Positions 47,816-60,167 of a stretch of DNA of 64,000 bases are shown in pieces (the first letter of the stretch is position 1; the number at the start of each line of letters is the position of its first letter). This DNA is from Pycnopodia helianthoides (Eukaryota; Echinodermata; Asteroidea; Forcipulatida; Asteriidae). A model generated the notes under the pieces. It saw only the letters and a program-made list of their open reading frames with translations. It was not told the DNA's origin and searched no databases. The translations under genes and the position numbers were made by a program. The stretch lies in the NCBI GenBank assembly GCA_032158295.1, contig CM063251.1:13901757-13965756 (forward strand), written 5' to 3'.

Positions 47816-49084
47816 ATAAGTCCTCGGTTTGAATGTCACTGCAAGTACACACACACATATACACCCACACAGAAATAAGAAGTAGGTCATAGACTTGTCC
47901 TTTTTATTACACATAGTATAACAATATCTTCGATTTCTCGTGTTGTTTCTCAACAGTTACTGAAGGAGGCGGTCGCAGATTCATCGATCTAACCGGGTTC
48001 CCCACGTGACCTTTTCCCAAGCGAGCTCTGTTGGTGTGGGGCGCCAGACAAATGAAGGAAACAAATCGAACAACCGGGACACGTGGCACTGGTTTTACTG
48101 TAACCGCTTATCATTTCAACACATCTTTTATCATTTCTAAAAACTAGTTAAATGCTGTTGTTTTGGGACTACAATCTGGCTTAATCAAGTTAGTATTCAT
48201 GTTTACTCAGAATGTAAAATATGTTTATCCTCAAATGTGATCTAAGTTAAGCGAAACACTTTTCTTTGTATGACTTATAGACTTTGTGGAACTCTTAAGG
48301 ATGACTTTTACCATATTACAAAAATACACATGACAACGATAAACAAAAAGTTGGTGTAGATTTTTTTTCTTTTAAGTATAGCCTAGCTGTCAGAAAATGT
48401 AAATGGAGATTTTTTTAATCAAACGCAAGCAAACTGTTTGAAAATATGAATTTCTGGCCTATGTTTGAAACTGTCTTGTATAATGAACAAGTTTGCCAAA
48501 ATGTTCAAACTTAGAGAAAATGTTGAATGCCTGACGATGTGATAATCACTTGTTTTGGGGACTCCTGTCTCCGGTCCTTCTGAATCATTCTTGGCAACTT
48601 GTAACGAACGATTTGGGAGTGTAATGCACCCATAGGCTAACTGGTACTGAAATAGAACAAAACTTAGTCTAAAAGCCAAAGCCTTTCTTTTTGAATTAAA
48701 CACTACATTTCCCCCCTTTCCAATTAATAATACTGTGAATAGCATTATTAACCCTCCCACAATACATGAACATTACTTCCAATTTTCGTTTATTAGAGGG
48801 TAGACATAATTTTTAGAAATGATTGGAAAACGCAACACCAGTACGCCCATCACTAAATTTGTTTATTTCTTCCCACCATTCCAACTGTACTCGCTGCCCC
48901 CACCCCCATCCCCCTCCCCCACCCCCCCCCCCACAATCAAAACTAATACCGGTGCCGGCTTAAGATGACAACATTTATCGGTAATATTATATTGACACAT
49001 TTGTAGGGGACTTATCAATAATTGCACATAAAGTAACACGTGCTGTATATAAGTAGGCTGTATTTCATAACAAAGACATTTTCT
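47816..49084. other. probable intron or intergenic, no supported gene
   Basis: C-rich low complexity at 48898-48932. A 113-codon minus-strand frame (48419-48760) has no supporting motif or splice site. Confidence 0.3.
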
Positions 49085-49335
49085 ATGGAGCTCCTAAAGG
49101 GACAGGTAAAGAAAGGAAAAAATTGACGAAGGTATAAACAACACATTTGTCCCCATTTCACTCCTCGAAAAATTATTTCGATCCTTCGAAATCATTTCGT
49201 TACCTTAAAATACTAGTTCTTTCATTCGAAATAGTACTTCAAGGTAGCCACTTATTATTTCGTTCCTTTGAAATAATATTTCGAGGTATCAAAATATTCT
49301 TTCGAGGGAGCCAAATGGCCATGTTCTTCTTGACC
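49085..49335 (+). repeat. repeat module with CGAAATnATTTCG tandem motif
   Basis: It starts with the GGAGCTCCTAAAGGGACAGG module also found at 19516. It is followed by five degenerate, mostly self-complementary words of the type TTCGAAATCATTTCG, TTCGAAATAGTACTTC, TTTGAAATAATATTTCGAGG, spaced 25-40 bp. Confidence 0.5.
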
Positions 49336-52321
49336 TTATCTACTTTTTTCTTTAACTGCCCTGTTTATGGGTGCCATAATTTTGCAATAAAGAATATTTA
49401 ACATCAAAAAAACATAAAAACGCAAAACGTGCGAAGGTCATACTGATTACCTCGCGCACTGTATCACATCCTTTTCTCTTTAAAGAATGCACGCACATAA
49501 TTACCTACATTTTTCTAAGTGTGTACCAGAAAGCTTTTAAGGGGCTAACAAACCCAGCAGCAGCGCCAAAGCGAGATTTAGTTCCGCTTGCGAGCAAATA
49601 ATAAATAAATCATTTCGCATCCGTGAAGCCCCCACTCCAACCGTACGTCAGACGCCTGACGATTGTCGTTGCTGACGGATCTTTAAATATTAAAAAATAT
49701 CGGTATCATATCGTACTCTAGGTAAAGCGATACCCGACTGGATCGCCGGTAAGGTGACAGTTTCCCTACTTGAAAATTCAGTGCCGTTGTTCCGCACATT
49801 ATGAATACGTGTATCGTTACCCGTCAGGCATAATTAACTTATCAGGGGTTAACAACAAAAGAAAACAGTATGTATGTAATCATATTAACCGATTGCGGAA
49901 CTTAAAGGCAATAATCCTCGCTAGATATTTAGTCACCCAATGAAAGCAGACCCATTTCTAAATGTTAAAGGGAAAGTATTAAAACAGAAGATCAAATATA
50001 CAATGTGAATTGAAGAAGGATTGTGATGACTACGTGTTCACTTCCGGAAAGAAAGTGAAAATGAAAATATACAAGTTCTTCTTATATATCCAACAATTTC
50101 TACGGACGAGGCGGGGGAGGGTGTGCAGTAACCTGGTTCATCACGACCTGGTGGGTTACTGACCACGAAAATCATCGCAACGCTCAGTCATTGACAAAGT
50201 TTTCCGGGTTAAAGCAAAGGCTTCAGACAGGCGTCAATTCGGATCCGTGTTTTCGTTCAAGTGCGCAAACTCTTGTTTATGGGGACTTGCGCACTCCTGA
50301 AACTGACCAAACTCCTTTGTAAGGGCAACCTCGCAGGTTGACAGTCGTTCACAGCAGTCATTGTACTATACCCTCACAGGTACCCCGTTAACGTAGTAGA
50401 GATGTATTCAGGAATCGCCTCGGGTATCACATCAAAGCAACAGGAACAGCATTCCATGATTGAAAAAGCTTATCATGTCAACCACGATGGATAATACTAT
50501 ATTTCATCATTCACTACATTTTTTTAATAATTGGTAGTTCATTATTTTTCGAAGAGATGCCTACATTACTTTCACAAAATAATACGCATTAACCAGGTGT
50601 GTCACAGTCGGTCCGTGCAAAGGTACTGAGGCACGAAGAGACCCGAGCTATTCGGTTTTTGCCCGTGCGGTGCTCCATCTTTCAATTCACAAACTCTTTT
50701 AGAAAATATTCTGTAATTCCGGTCACAGTTCATACTTGGAACGGTTTATGTTCCCCGCGTCGACGTGATGCAATCAGCGAGCAGGCTGAGACGAAGACTT
50801 CAAAGCATGCCTCTAAAAACATTGTCACTAAGAACCGGGTGATGCACTAAAGTACAACAATAAAATACTCGATTGATTAAAGCCCCTATTAAATTATTTA
50901 CTTTGGTCGTGTGATTTTCGTACATTTTTTTCCATCAAAATATTCTGTGTTATTACTATCGTTAGATGTAGAAAAGGAAATGTAATTTGTCTTTAAAATG
51001 CGGTATTGTCCAAGTGTAAGTTAGACTGGTTTTTTAAACATTACACTGGTCAATGTGTAAAACTATAAATTAAATGGGGGCGATTGGGCGAATTGGGCGA
51101 CTGGGCGATACTAAGATTAATGCACGTGATTTTGCTAAAATAATTTGCGGTATTTCTTGTAAAATTAATTGCAGTGGACACATACTGCTTGACCGTGGTC
51201 TGCACGATTTATGTTGAAGTGTTGAACTTGACCCCTGTTTAAAACTTCTTGGCAATCAGGTTTTGTTCAAAATAAAACTACTTTTTAGCGCCATTTTTTT
51301 CGGTCATGTCTGTTTGTTTGAGTCCCGAGAGCCGTTGGGCGCTCAATATCGCCTAAACGCGCCCAAACCTAATTGTATTGTTTTCTCTCTTGACGACGAT
51401 GAAGCATGTACGTATGGCGAACATGGTCTAGAACTCACAGAGGCATTGAAGACTGCCTCGACTCTGAAGCTTGTGCCTTAAATACAACACTATATTAAAC
51501 AAATAGTAATATATTAATTTTAACCGTTTTAACTCTTATAAAAGTTGAAAAGGGTCTTAACATAAACATGCACGCGTATAGATTGTTCTAGAACCTGTGA
51601 TTATACTATTTGACACTAATCAAGTAAAAGTATATTATAGTTACATGTATTAAACTGGTTGTAATAAAGCTGATCGTCGGTTTTTCTTTTCTTTTCATGC
51701 GAAACATTCTGACCAGAATACTAAATTGGGCAATAAAAGGAACAAAATGCGTCATCAGAAAAGCGGATTCATATATCTCCGTTTGTGATCCCAAGACTTT
51801 GCTAAATTTAATGATGTTTAACACTTAATGAATAAGAAAAGAAAACTAGCGCCCAGACGTATACTATGCTTGGATGTTATTTATTGTTCATGCTTTTGGT
51901 GCCATTCGATTCTATTATTAAAATGCACTGTAACTTAACTTATTTTTAATCACCTACTGTAAAAATTTATGCTAAAGGATTATTCATAATATTATTAATT
52001 TCCGTAATTACATTGTCACTGTGCCAAATCTATAAAAAAAAAACCGATACCACTCTGCTTTCTCAAATTATGTATTTATTAAACCTCTGTGAAGTCAGTT
52101 CCCTCAACAACATTGAAACTTTTGACAATCTAAACGTTTAGACCAATTTTTAGACCATTATACTTTTAAACCATAGCCAACCTTAAAATAACACCCAAGT
52201 TGACTATTTCACCAAAAGGCGATCAGTACCTCTTCTTAGCCCTGTCAGTGTTATCTCATTATTTTATCAGCACCCATTTGGCATACAAGTAGCAAGCTCG
52301 CATCAAAAGTAAGAGAAAAGT
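49336..52321. other. probable intron or intergenic, no supported gene
   Basis: Contains a decayed frame at 50599-50850 (see rejected items) and GGGCGA/TCGCCC words at about 51081-51110 and 51331-51350 that may be another foldback remnant. Nothing firm. Confidence 0.3.
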
Positions 52322-52344
52322 AAAAAAAAAAAAAAAAAAAAAAA
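52322..52344. repeat. poly-A tract (23 bp)
   Basis: Uninterrupted A run. A short interrupted (ACA)n lies at 52448-52482. Confidence 0.85.
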
Positions 52345-55044
52345 GTATAATGTCAACGATGAAATGTGTGGCTTTCTCTACATCCAAGTTTAGTAATAGT
52401 TGAGTACCCAAATAAACACGTTTCCTGCTGGATTCAGAATAAATTAATAACAACAGCAACGACGACAACAACAACAACAACAGCAATTACAAAATCATTA
52501 CCTTTGAATTTAGAACAAGAGGTAAGGTATGATCGCAAAAGAACTGACATGGGGGGAGGGTTCAGAAACTGGGTTATAGCGCCATCTTGAGTCACGCATA
52601 AAACCATATCGAAGATAAAGAACCGATATTAACCTGATGTGAATCAGTTTTTGAGAACCAAAATGGAGATGCGAACAAGCCTCTCGAACTCTGATCTCCA
52701 GTGGTTCATAAAACGGTTTCCGAACTGTCGATGCATTACATTTTGCTAGAAAGTAATAAGTCAATAAAAACAAACGGATTCAGCCTAAAACGGCTCACAA
52801 AAATTCAATTGTTTCTCATGGTATTTGATGAAATTTACGTTACAGTTGAGCATCTTTTTTGAAATAATGATTGGGTTAGAATGAAATAATGCTCTTATTA
52901 TATTTTTCTTAAAAAAAACAAAATCCACTGTTTTGTCTCAAAATAGAAATAGTTGAATTTTAGTCGTTGAATTTAATATTTTATTAGTATAGCTTGCACA
53001 TTTATAATATAGTAAAAACATATTCCCTTAAATGAAGTTTATCTTTTGGCGGGAAAATATAGTTTTAACTTTTTTTTCTGGATGTTGATTTAGTTTTTAG
53101 CCTGGTGCACAAAAAGGAAACATTGCAGTGACTGCTTCAAAATGTGAACCACCAAAGTATATTGTTGCCGAACTGGCATCCATGCTCAATTGAAGTCCTA
53201 ATCAAGTACTATTATATTAATGATGTCATTTTTCATCGTTGTGTCTAAATTTGTTGACGTTTAGGCTTAAATTGGAATGGATTGGAATGTACCTATTAAT
53301 GTAAAAACGGACACCAAAATGGTGTTAAAACTATTTTTTGAGATATTAAATGTGTCACGTGCTTTCACCTCAGCATTTAAAAACGGTGTACCGGTTCGAC
53401 TATTGCATTGTGTTATCAGGTGGTCTGACTCTTGATTGAAACCAATTTATGTATTAAAGCGTATTGTCAAAATAACCCAAAATCTTTAGGGCCAAGAATG
53501 TCGGGGGGGGGGTTAACTTGGGTCTCTTGATCAACCAATCACCCTAAACCAAAATGTGTTTGTTTCTCTTCCCAAATCGATCTGTAACAATAATCTCCGT
53601 ATCAGAAACATTCTACCCGTTTGGGGATTTCGCCGAGGTACGGACAGAGCAGAACAACCTTGGGCCCTTTTCCAGATTAGCAGCAACGGCTGCCCTGAGC
53701 AATACCAAAAGGCAACTGCCACAGAGTCACAGCAGCAGCTGCAAGTTCGGTGCACGGCCTTATAATGTGTACGATACTTAAAAATCATGCACCCATCTCT
53801 TCGTTCTCTCGCATGGTTTGATATGGTTTCACTCAAGTCTTACCTTTAAACCGCTTCAAATTACCCCCGGTATGGTTGAAAATATTGCACCGAGATTGAA
53901 ATAGTGAGCCCCAGGCCCGTGACTCGTACGAATTTCAATGTTTACGCAGCTCATATGGGCCCCAGTTTACCAAAGGGATTAACCGAATTGTTTTGTACGA
54001 GTTCCATATACAAAACGAGTATTATTTTAATCAACTAAATGTGTTCAATGAAACTGTGATAACAACAGACGCCTGAATAGTTTGTGGCAAAATTAAGTTA
54101 TCAACTATAGCCCAAAACCGTACCTCGGTGATGCATTTATAGGAAACCGATTATCATTAGTATTGTCACTACTATTATTTGGAAGTTAAGAACATTTCCC
54201 AGACAGTCTATCTTCAAGAAACGAATGGACAATTTCTCTTCCCGAAACCGTGCCACGTTGCAGGTTATTCCCACATAAAAACCGCCTCGCAAACCCATCT
54301 ATATTGTCAATGAAAGAAAGAACTTCAATGTGACTAAGTGAGAGAGGTTGCTAAAAGATATTGTCACACGGGGCAAACTTGTCAGGCAACTCTGAAGCAA
54401 CCAACTGCACTTCATGTAGAAAAAAAAAACACTTTGGCAGCACCAGAGATATTCTTCTACAGCTGTAGCTCACTATCCCCGAGAAAATGAAATGGGCATG
54501 AATTTTCTTCTAGGAGAATGCCTGGAACTGGTTGCCTGTAAATTGCCTCATGTGACATGGTCTTTGGACTTCAGCAATCACGTGCTAGTTACTCTTGATA
54601 AAGCAGGCACACTATATAGGCTGGGGAGGGGAGGGGGTCGAGCGCCACCCTTTCCCCCACTGCGTGCGGGAAAACCCGAGTCACAGTCTCCTCTCTGCGT
54701 AAGCCGCGTCCGTAATTGGCTTCGCTGTTGGCTATGGCCGGATCGACGAAAAGTTCATTTCTTAAACGTTATAATAACAGCCAACAGTCATTGCCGTACG
54801 AAAGAGGCTTGAAATGCAAGTTAGATTAGTTTCATTTTAGCCTAATATAAAATACGTCCCTTTTGAAAGCTTCGTATTCAGTTCTGGTTTAGGCTATGTC
54901 GTGTATTTACGAAACGTGCCGTTTTGGTACGGGGTTTCAAACAGATGGAGCCTAGGTCAGAACTGAAGCCAATGCCGTGTTTTCGACAAAATCAGTGGCT
55001 ACAGTACTTTTACAAAAACGACTCCACCCCCCCCCCCCATTTAG
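52345..55044. other. probable intron or intergenic, no supported gene
   Basis: A GC-richer patch at 53640-53770 is open in several frames on both strands, with an acceptor-like CCCTTTTCCAG at 53676, but no donor or phase singles out one reading. A TATA-like CACTATATAGG lies at 54610. Confidence 0.3.
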
Positions 55045-55091
55045 TCAGACAGTGAAAGACGCAGTACAGTTGAAGATGACGCCGCCAAATG
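55045..55091 (+). CDS. candidate coding exon, plus-strand group B
   Basis: The acceptor is a poly-C tract then ATTTAG; the donor is AAATG|GTAATG. In phase 0 it reads SDSERRSTVEDDAAK plus TG, and the first base of the next exon completes TGG (Trp). A competing frame (SQTVKDAVQLK...) is open through the donor to a stop at about 55219, so an unspliced reading is possible. The exon call rests on the phase fit with 55800. The peptide is acidic and Ser-rich. The protein is not recognised. Confidence 0.35.
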
Positions 55092-55799
55092 GTAATGTAC
55101 CAGTAATCCATGCACAGGTAGATCGAACAACTATAGATCTTGTGGCTCCTATACAAAGTGACATAGCATGTAAGGAGAGCAGGCTGGCTCCTTTGGGATT
55201 AGCGAATACAAGACTGTAGAACACTTTACGAATGTTGGGAACCTGACACAGTATAGACCGCTAGCATGATCAAAATCAAGTTAAAGGTGTGCCCCTCTCC
55301 CTGACGAACACAAAATAGTGAATACTGTACACTGGAAGCCCCGTGTTTAGACTACTATAAATGTATGGTACCGTCATTTTCCGTTTGTGTAAATTGCGCA
55401 CAATCGTACCTCACACGGCGTGAGGACGGTAAAGGCCATGGACAAGTTCTCTGCGATTTATGTCTTCTTTCGACGATTCCATTACAAAAAAAATGAAACC
55501 AACTGTTTCTAAAATTCCAGAGCATGGGCGCTTGATAATCACTTTAGCGGATCGATTGTTGCCAATTTCGCTCCTGCGTGTCGAGCGCTTAATTTCCCAC
55601 AAGAGATTGGCGGCGTTCTATTCCAAGACATCATTTTTCTTCTGTCTTTCTTTTTCCCTCTTTGTATGTGTGTGTGTTGGTTCCTGCGACGTGATGACAG
55701 GATCTTGGAAGAGCCACGAAAACATCTGGTAAGATAATATACATTCTCTGTCGGGACGATCATGAACACTTGCGATGCTCTGTGTTATAGTATCCACAG

Positions 55800-55981
55800 G
55801 GTTACGGAGAGCGGTCTCCACACGCTCAGAGCCTACCGTGGAAATCAAGCTCGCCTCCCGCCGGGACCGGCCCCCTCGTCTTCCGAACCGGACCTGCTAT
55901 TAGGAGAAATAAGTGTTGACGGAACCCAGCTCGCATTACCCGATCCCGTTCCTACAGATGTCCATTTCAATCAGAAAAGAA
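55800..55981 (+). CDS. coding exon, plus-strand group B
   Basis: The acceptor is TTATAGTATCCACAG and the donor AAAAGAA|GTAATGG. One leading base, 60 open codons and one trailing base. The peptide begins VTESGLHTLRAYRGNQAR, has a Pro/Ser segment (LPPGPAPSSSEPDLLLG) and ends LPDPVPTDVHFNQKR. GC content and codon use differ clearly from the AT-rich DNA beyond the donor, although the frame stays open to 56196. It is likely a linker in a larger intracellular protein; the family is not recognised. Confidence 0.5.
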
Positions 55982-57844
55982 GTAATGGTTTCACATTCTA
56001 TGCTCCCTTTTTACCGGAAACGTTACCGTCCCTTTCTTTACTGGGAATTTTAATGGGATTATTGTTTAGGGTTTTTATTTGTCAGTTCATCTCAAATGCC
56101 CCCGGGATCAGCCGGTTTTTGGCCCTTTATAAACCTCCCCCACAATGGGCCAACCTGTATGTTTTCAAATCCTCCGTAATAATGAAGGTTGAATGATCAC
56201 TGTCAACTGCAAGACAAAAGAAATGTGATCCAGGAGACAAATCCCGTTTCCATAGCAGCATTTGTAAACTGTTGGGTGCTTCTCTATAGAAATGCCTCCC
56301 CTAGCGAGAAGAAGAGAAGAATTCTTAAAATACAGAGGAAAAAAAGGAGATCATAAATGATCCGTAACAAAACTAAATAGAACACACACACAAAAAAAGG
56401 GCGAAGTATATTGTGTAAAGTGCATCTAATTGCATGCATACTCTCTTCTTATTGGTGTAATTAAAACAAATTGTCGTTGAATATAGTGGACCGTTTTAAG
56501 AACATTATGATGGAAATGCATTAAACTTTTTTGTGGCAACTCGGTGCTGGATACTTATATATGGGACATCTTCTCCGAATACTTTGCCGCTTTGTCCACA
56601 TAAGTCCATGACCGTTTTCACTTGTGCATTAGTTGGGTTTTCTAATGTGTACAAGGATCAATCTCAAGGGGTTTACTGCAGCACTGTGTAAGTCATATTG
56701 ATTCCGAAATAAAAGCAAAAAAAAAACAAAACAAAAAAAAACGTTGAAGTAACGTCTCGACGTTTCGATCGTGATGCTATGACCGTCTTCAGTTTTTATA
56801 CCGTAACCAGACGACTGCTTCATGTGTTACCGATAACTGTCTGTAAATGTCTGCCTTTATTATAATGGAAAATCACCCTCAGTCAAAAACTCAATGCTCA
56901 TTCACATTAGAAAGCACCTGTTCTGATATTTTTTAGGAGAGTGACTGAACAGGCTTGCCATTAGCTTATGTTGGTAAGCTTCCATAGTAATCCCTAATCC
57001 TGTATTCCACAAAGGAACATGGCGGCTACTGCGGTATACTACAATTCATTGTGTTTCTCTTAGGACTTATTTCTTGAAACCAGAAGACCAAGAAACAATT
57101 CTGCAAACCGGTGGTGTCTTCCTCACGAAGAATACACTCTTCTTTCTAGAACGTTACTATTTATAACTCCCTTCAAATCTGATTTGTAGTTCAACAGAAA
57201 TGCCCACCCGAATCAAATCCCAAGGCAATGTGGAGTTTGTTGCACATAATTCTGCAATCAGTCCGATTATTTATTTATTTGTATTTTTTTTTTTTTTTTT
57301 AGTTTGCCGGTTACACAAACAAGAGAGATATACAACGAACATATTTATCTAGAACGTGCAATTTGTTCATTTCATTTTTTTTCCCTAACGATTTACGCGT
57401 CTCGTTTGCGCATCCTAGTTCTGTTGGATCCATTGTGATGCCTGACTTCATTATTGTCCAAGATTAACCCTGTTAATATTACGATTTTGTTCACGCTTGT
57501 TACGCCATGTCATCTGCTTGATTGTTCCAGCTGCGGCGTAAAAGTGACAACTCAGTGATAAAATGTTTGCAAGATCAATTTGTTACCTAATGACCCAATT
57601 GACGAGATGAAATAGGACGACAGCTATCTCTTGGCAATTTATCAAAACAAGAAAGAAAACAAATTTGGGGATTGTGTGAGATCGGGATCGTGGTAATTTA
57701 TAGTAATAAAGGAAATAAAAGGGTTTTTATGATCGAGGCTCCTTTGATGCTTGCCAGGTGACCAAACAGTGCAGGCAATTAGACTAATCATTATGTCGAG
57801 GTGAGAAGTCCAAAAGTTACTATTATTTTTTTTTTTTTTTACAG
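55982..57844. other. probable intron(s), connecting exon not identified
   Basis: The exon ending at 55981 leaves one base while the exon at 57845 reads best in phase 0, so one exon of length 3n+2 should lie here. Candidates at 56298 and 57000 fit at their 5' phase but have a stop or a poor donor. A poly-T tract occupies 57284-57300. Confidence 0.35.
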
Positions 57845-57982
57845 GTAGGCGTAAAGTTCAAGAAGCAGAGTGTTCAAGTTGAGCCTATAATTCGGTTACG
57901 GGAGGAAGACGATTCTAAAGCAAACAGTGACCGATGGGTTTCCCGGGAGATGGCCGGATGTAGGGAAGATTATTTCGGATGA
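57845..57982 (+). CDS. candidate terminal exon, plus-strand group B
   Basis: A long T tract and ACAG form a strong acceptor at 57824-57844. In phase 0, 45 codons are open: VGVKFKKQSVQVEPIIRL, then a charged segment (REEDDSKANSDRW) and the C-terminus SREMAGCREDYFG, followed by TGA at 57980-57982. Direct splicing from 55981 would instead give a different frame with an early stop after 11 codons, so a missing exon or an alternative transcript is implied. AATAAA lies at 58410-58415, about 430 bp downstream. The protein family is not recognised. Confidence 0.45.
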   Translation, partial: VGVKFKKQSVQVEPIIRLREEDDSKANSDRWVSREMAGCREDYFG

Positions 57983-58959
57983 AGGATTTGTTTTAAGAAT
58001 AGACATAATGCCTTTGACGTCATTTGAGTAGGGCGCCCTCGGCTAGAGTTCAAAGGAAGTTATTAATTGGCAAATTGTCTGCGCCGCGCGTACTTAGATG
58101 TGCGTTTTCCATTGTTACGTCATTCTTTTACCTCTAAGATGGCGGCGTGATGACGTCAATGCATATTGTCTGTATAGTTGTTGTTTCCTTCTTCTTCTTT
58201 CCTACCAGATTGATTAAAGTTATACGTTTGTTTGGAATGTTTTTTTCAGTTTTTTTTAAACATAACTGTATGTTCCTTCCTGCACTCCCCAACATCCGTT
58301 TGCTCTTACAAGATAAACATTGTGGGGTGGTTTTTAGGTAGGAACTGTACTTGTGTTTTTGTCTTCTTCTTTGTTTAAATGTTTTTAACAAGAAAGATTA
58401 GAGAACAGGAATAAAAGAAAACAAATGGGGAAAGCCCACAATATCGCTCTACTGAAGATGTCCGGACATTGCATTGTCCGGACCTGTGTCTCGTGGCAGT
58501 CGCTGAGTGGATGGTTGTCACATTTTTGGCGACGGTGACGGCGAGGTAGATGATGATTTGCAAGTTGTCATTGTAGAATATGATGACGGTAATGTCCACA
58601 AATAGTTGTACCTCCTGTAGACATTTCCATAGCATTGTGCAAACACCATAACAATAACACTATTCACCGGGACAATACAAATTCAATCAATTGGGGAAGT
58701 TGTTTCCACTGTAAATGTGTTTGTAGGATTAGGACCTAAAATGTTTGGGCCACTGTCCTCCAAACTCATTCAATAATGATCAATGTTGGTTAAGTGATAA
58801 TGCGACGGTGATAGCGATATAATGTGGGATAACGAATAGGGGCGATGAAGCTAAGTATAATGATCGCGATAATACTGATTGTAATTTCATTCCAGTTCAT
58901 CAGTCACTCTCTCTTCCCTCAGTGCCACCACCCCCCCCCCCCCCCTCAAACGACAAACA
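57983..58959. other. 3' flank, no supported gene
   Basis: Contains AAGATGGCGGCGTGATGACG near 58136 and a poly-C run at 58930-58945. No exon is supported. Confidence 0.35.
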
Positions 58960-59105
58960 AACACACATTAGTGTGTAATGTCCTCGAATCGTGGACCCTC
59001 CTTTGCTCAACTCTTTGTCCTGACAAACATCTTTTTTCTTTGTGATAGCGATCGTGCCCCCGGGTTGGTGGGGTCCTGCTAATGTTGTTCTATTATTCCC
59101 TTTTC
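58960..59105 (+). repeat. dispersed repeat, pair with 47690-47815
   Basis: AATCGTGGACCCTCCTTTGC and TCAACTCTTTGTCCTGAC match the partner copy. Similarity fades after about 59050. Confidence 0.6.
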
Positions 59106-59321
59106 TAGAGAATTCCTCTGTGGGGTCCAAGTTGAACAGAGTATACACACTTTGTGGGGTCTATTGTTCCATCGTGTAAAAGACCCCACAAGGGCCCGTG
59201 CGTAAGCTCACACACTCCGGAGCATTACGAAAATGCCTTGGACGTAGTGCCGAAGCATAATGCAAGCCCCACTCTCTCCCCGTTCATTTAATACCGCGCC
59301 ATTTTTTTTTGCTCCTCCGGT

Positions 59322-59584
59322 TCACGTCCCCACGGAATAAACCAGAAAACATGAATTTAATGGCTCTCCGCGTATTTGCCAAATCAGGCGGCCGTCTCCA
59401 TTGCACATTCCCGGACCCGGTTTCCTGCCCAAGGTGAGGATGAATTCCGGTGGAACATTGGGATGCCCCGACGGTCGGTCGGGATAAGGGGGTAGTGTGT
59501 CTCGACTCTGCAGTAGGTGCAGGGCTCCATTTTCAGTGGGAATGTCCTCAGTATAAGAGAATGTCACACAGAGTGTAATCGATA
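59322..59584 (-). CDS. candidate terminal exon, unidentified protein
   Basis: On the minus strand a C-rich acceptor (CCCACTCCCCGCCCCGAG) precedes two leftover bases and 86 open codons to TGA at 59324-59322. The peptide runs SITLCVTFSYTEDIPTENGA near its start, DTLPPYPDRPSGHPNVPPEF in the middle, then LTLGRKPGPGMCNGDGRL and a hydrophobic end. Composition is GC-rich and Pro/Gly rich, unlike its flanks. It lies downstream of the receptor-like exon at 62041 on the same strand, so it could be a separate gene, an alternative 3' exon or a pseudogene. No family is recognised. Confidence 0.35.
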
Positions 59585-60006
59585 CTCGGGGCGGGGAGTG
59601 GGACCGTTTGATTCTACGCTTTGCATTTTGCAGAAATGTAAACTGTTCTCAGATAAAAAAACCAAGGTAAAATGGTCCCGGATAAAATAACCGTGAAAAG
59701 AATATGTATTTTGAGCACTCGTAACATTTTCGCAAAATTACACCAGTGTTTCCTTCCTCTGTTTAATTCATCATTTGTTTGTAATACAAAATCATGAACA
59801 AAATAAGTTCGGGGTAGTCTTGTATGCACACAACTTCATAATGAAAAAATGCTGTCGGCCAACATGGCGATCTCCCTCTCAGGTATTTTAATTTCAATTT
59901 TTTAAAGCCTCAAGATACCCTTGCAAATTCGCTCATTATCGAATCTACGTTTAAATGGAGACCGTGGGACGCTAGGTGGCAGCAGATGTGTTATGTTACG
60001 TATCTA
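59585..60006. other. no supported gene
   Basis: No exon or repeat is supported. Confidence 0.35.
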
Positions 60007-60167
60007 GGGCCCTTTTCGAATTCACGGCTTCGGCTCCAAAATCGGCTTAAAGGTTAGCTAGGGTCCCTCAATTTTTTATCTTACGCATGCTTTGCGGTCA
60101 GGGTTTCAGACAAGAAAACTGGGCCTGAAGCCCAATCCGGAGTCAAGCCGTGGATTCGAAAAGGGCC
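60007..60167. repeat. foldback MITE with about 27-bp inverted ends
   Basis: Left end GGGCCCTTTTCGAATTCACG then GCTTCGGCTCC; right end CGGAGTCAAGCCGTGGATTC then GAAAAGGGCC. The ends are complementary with a few mismatches. A partial copy lies at 12033-12170. Confidence 0.8.

Noticed and set aside
50599..50850. Frame with SFRKYSVIPVTVHTWNGL, resembling the C-terminal motif of non-LTR reverse transcriptases
   Set aside because: The resemblance is short and the rest of a reverse transcriptase is absent; a HMM search would be needed.
56298..56353. Possible connecting exon of group B
   Set aside because: The 5' phase fits, but an in-frame stop precedes the only donor; the A/G-rich sequence may be open by chance.
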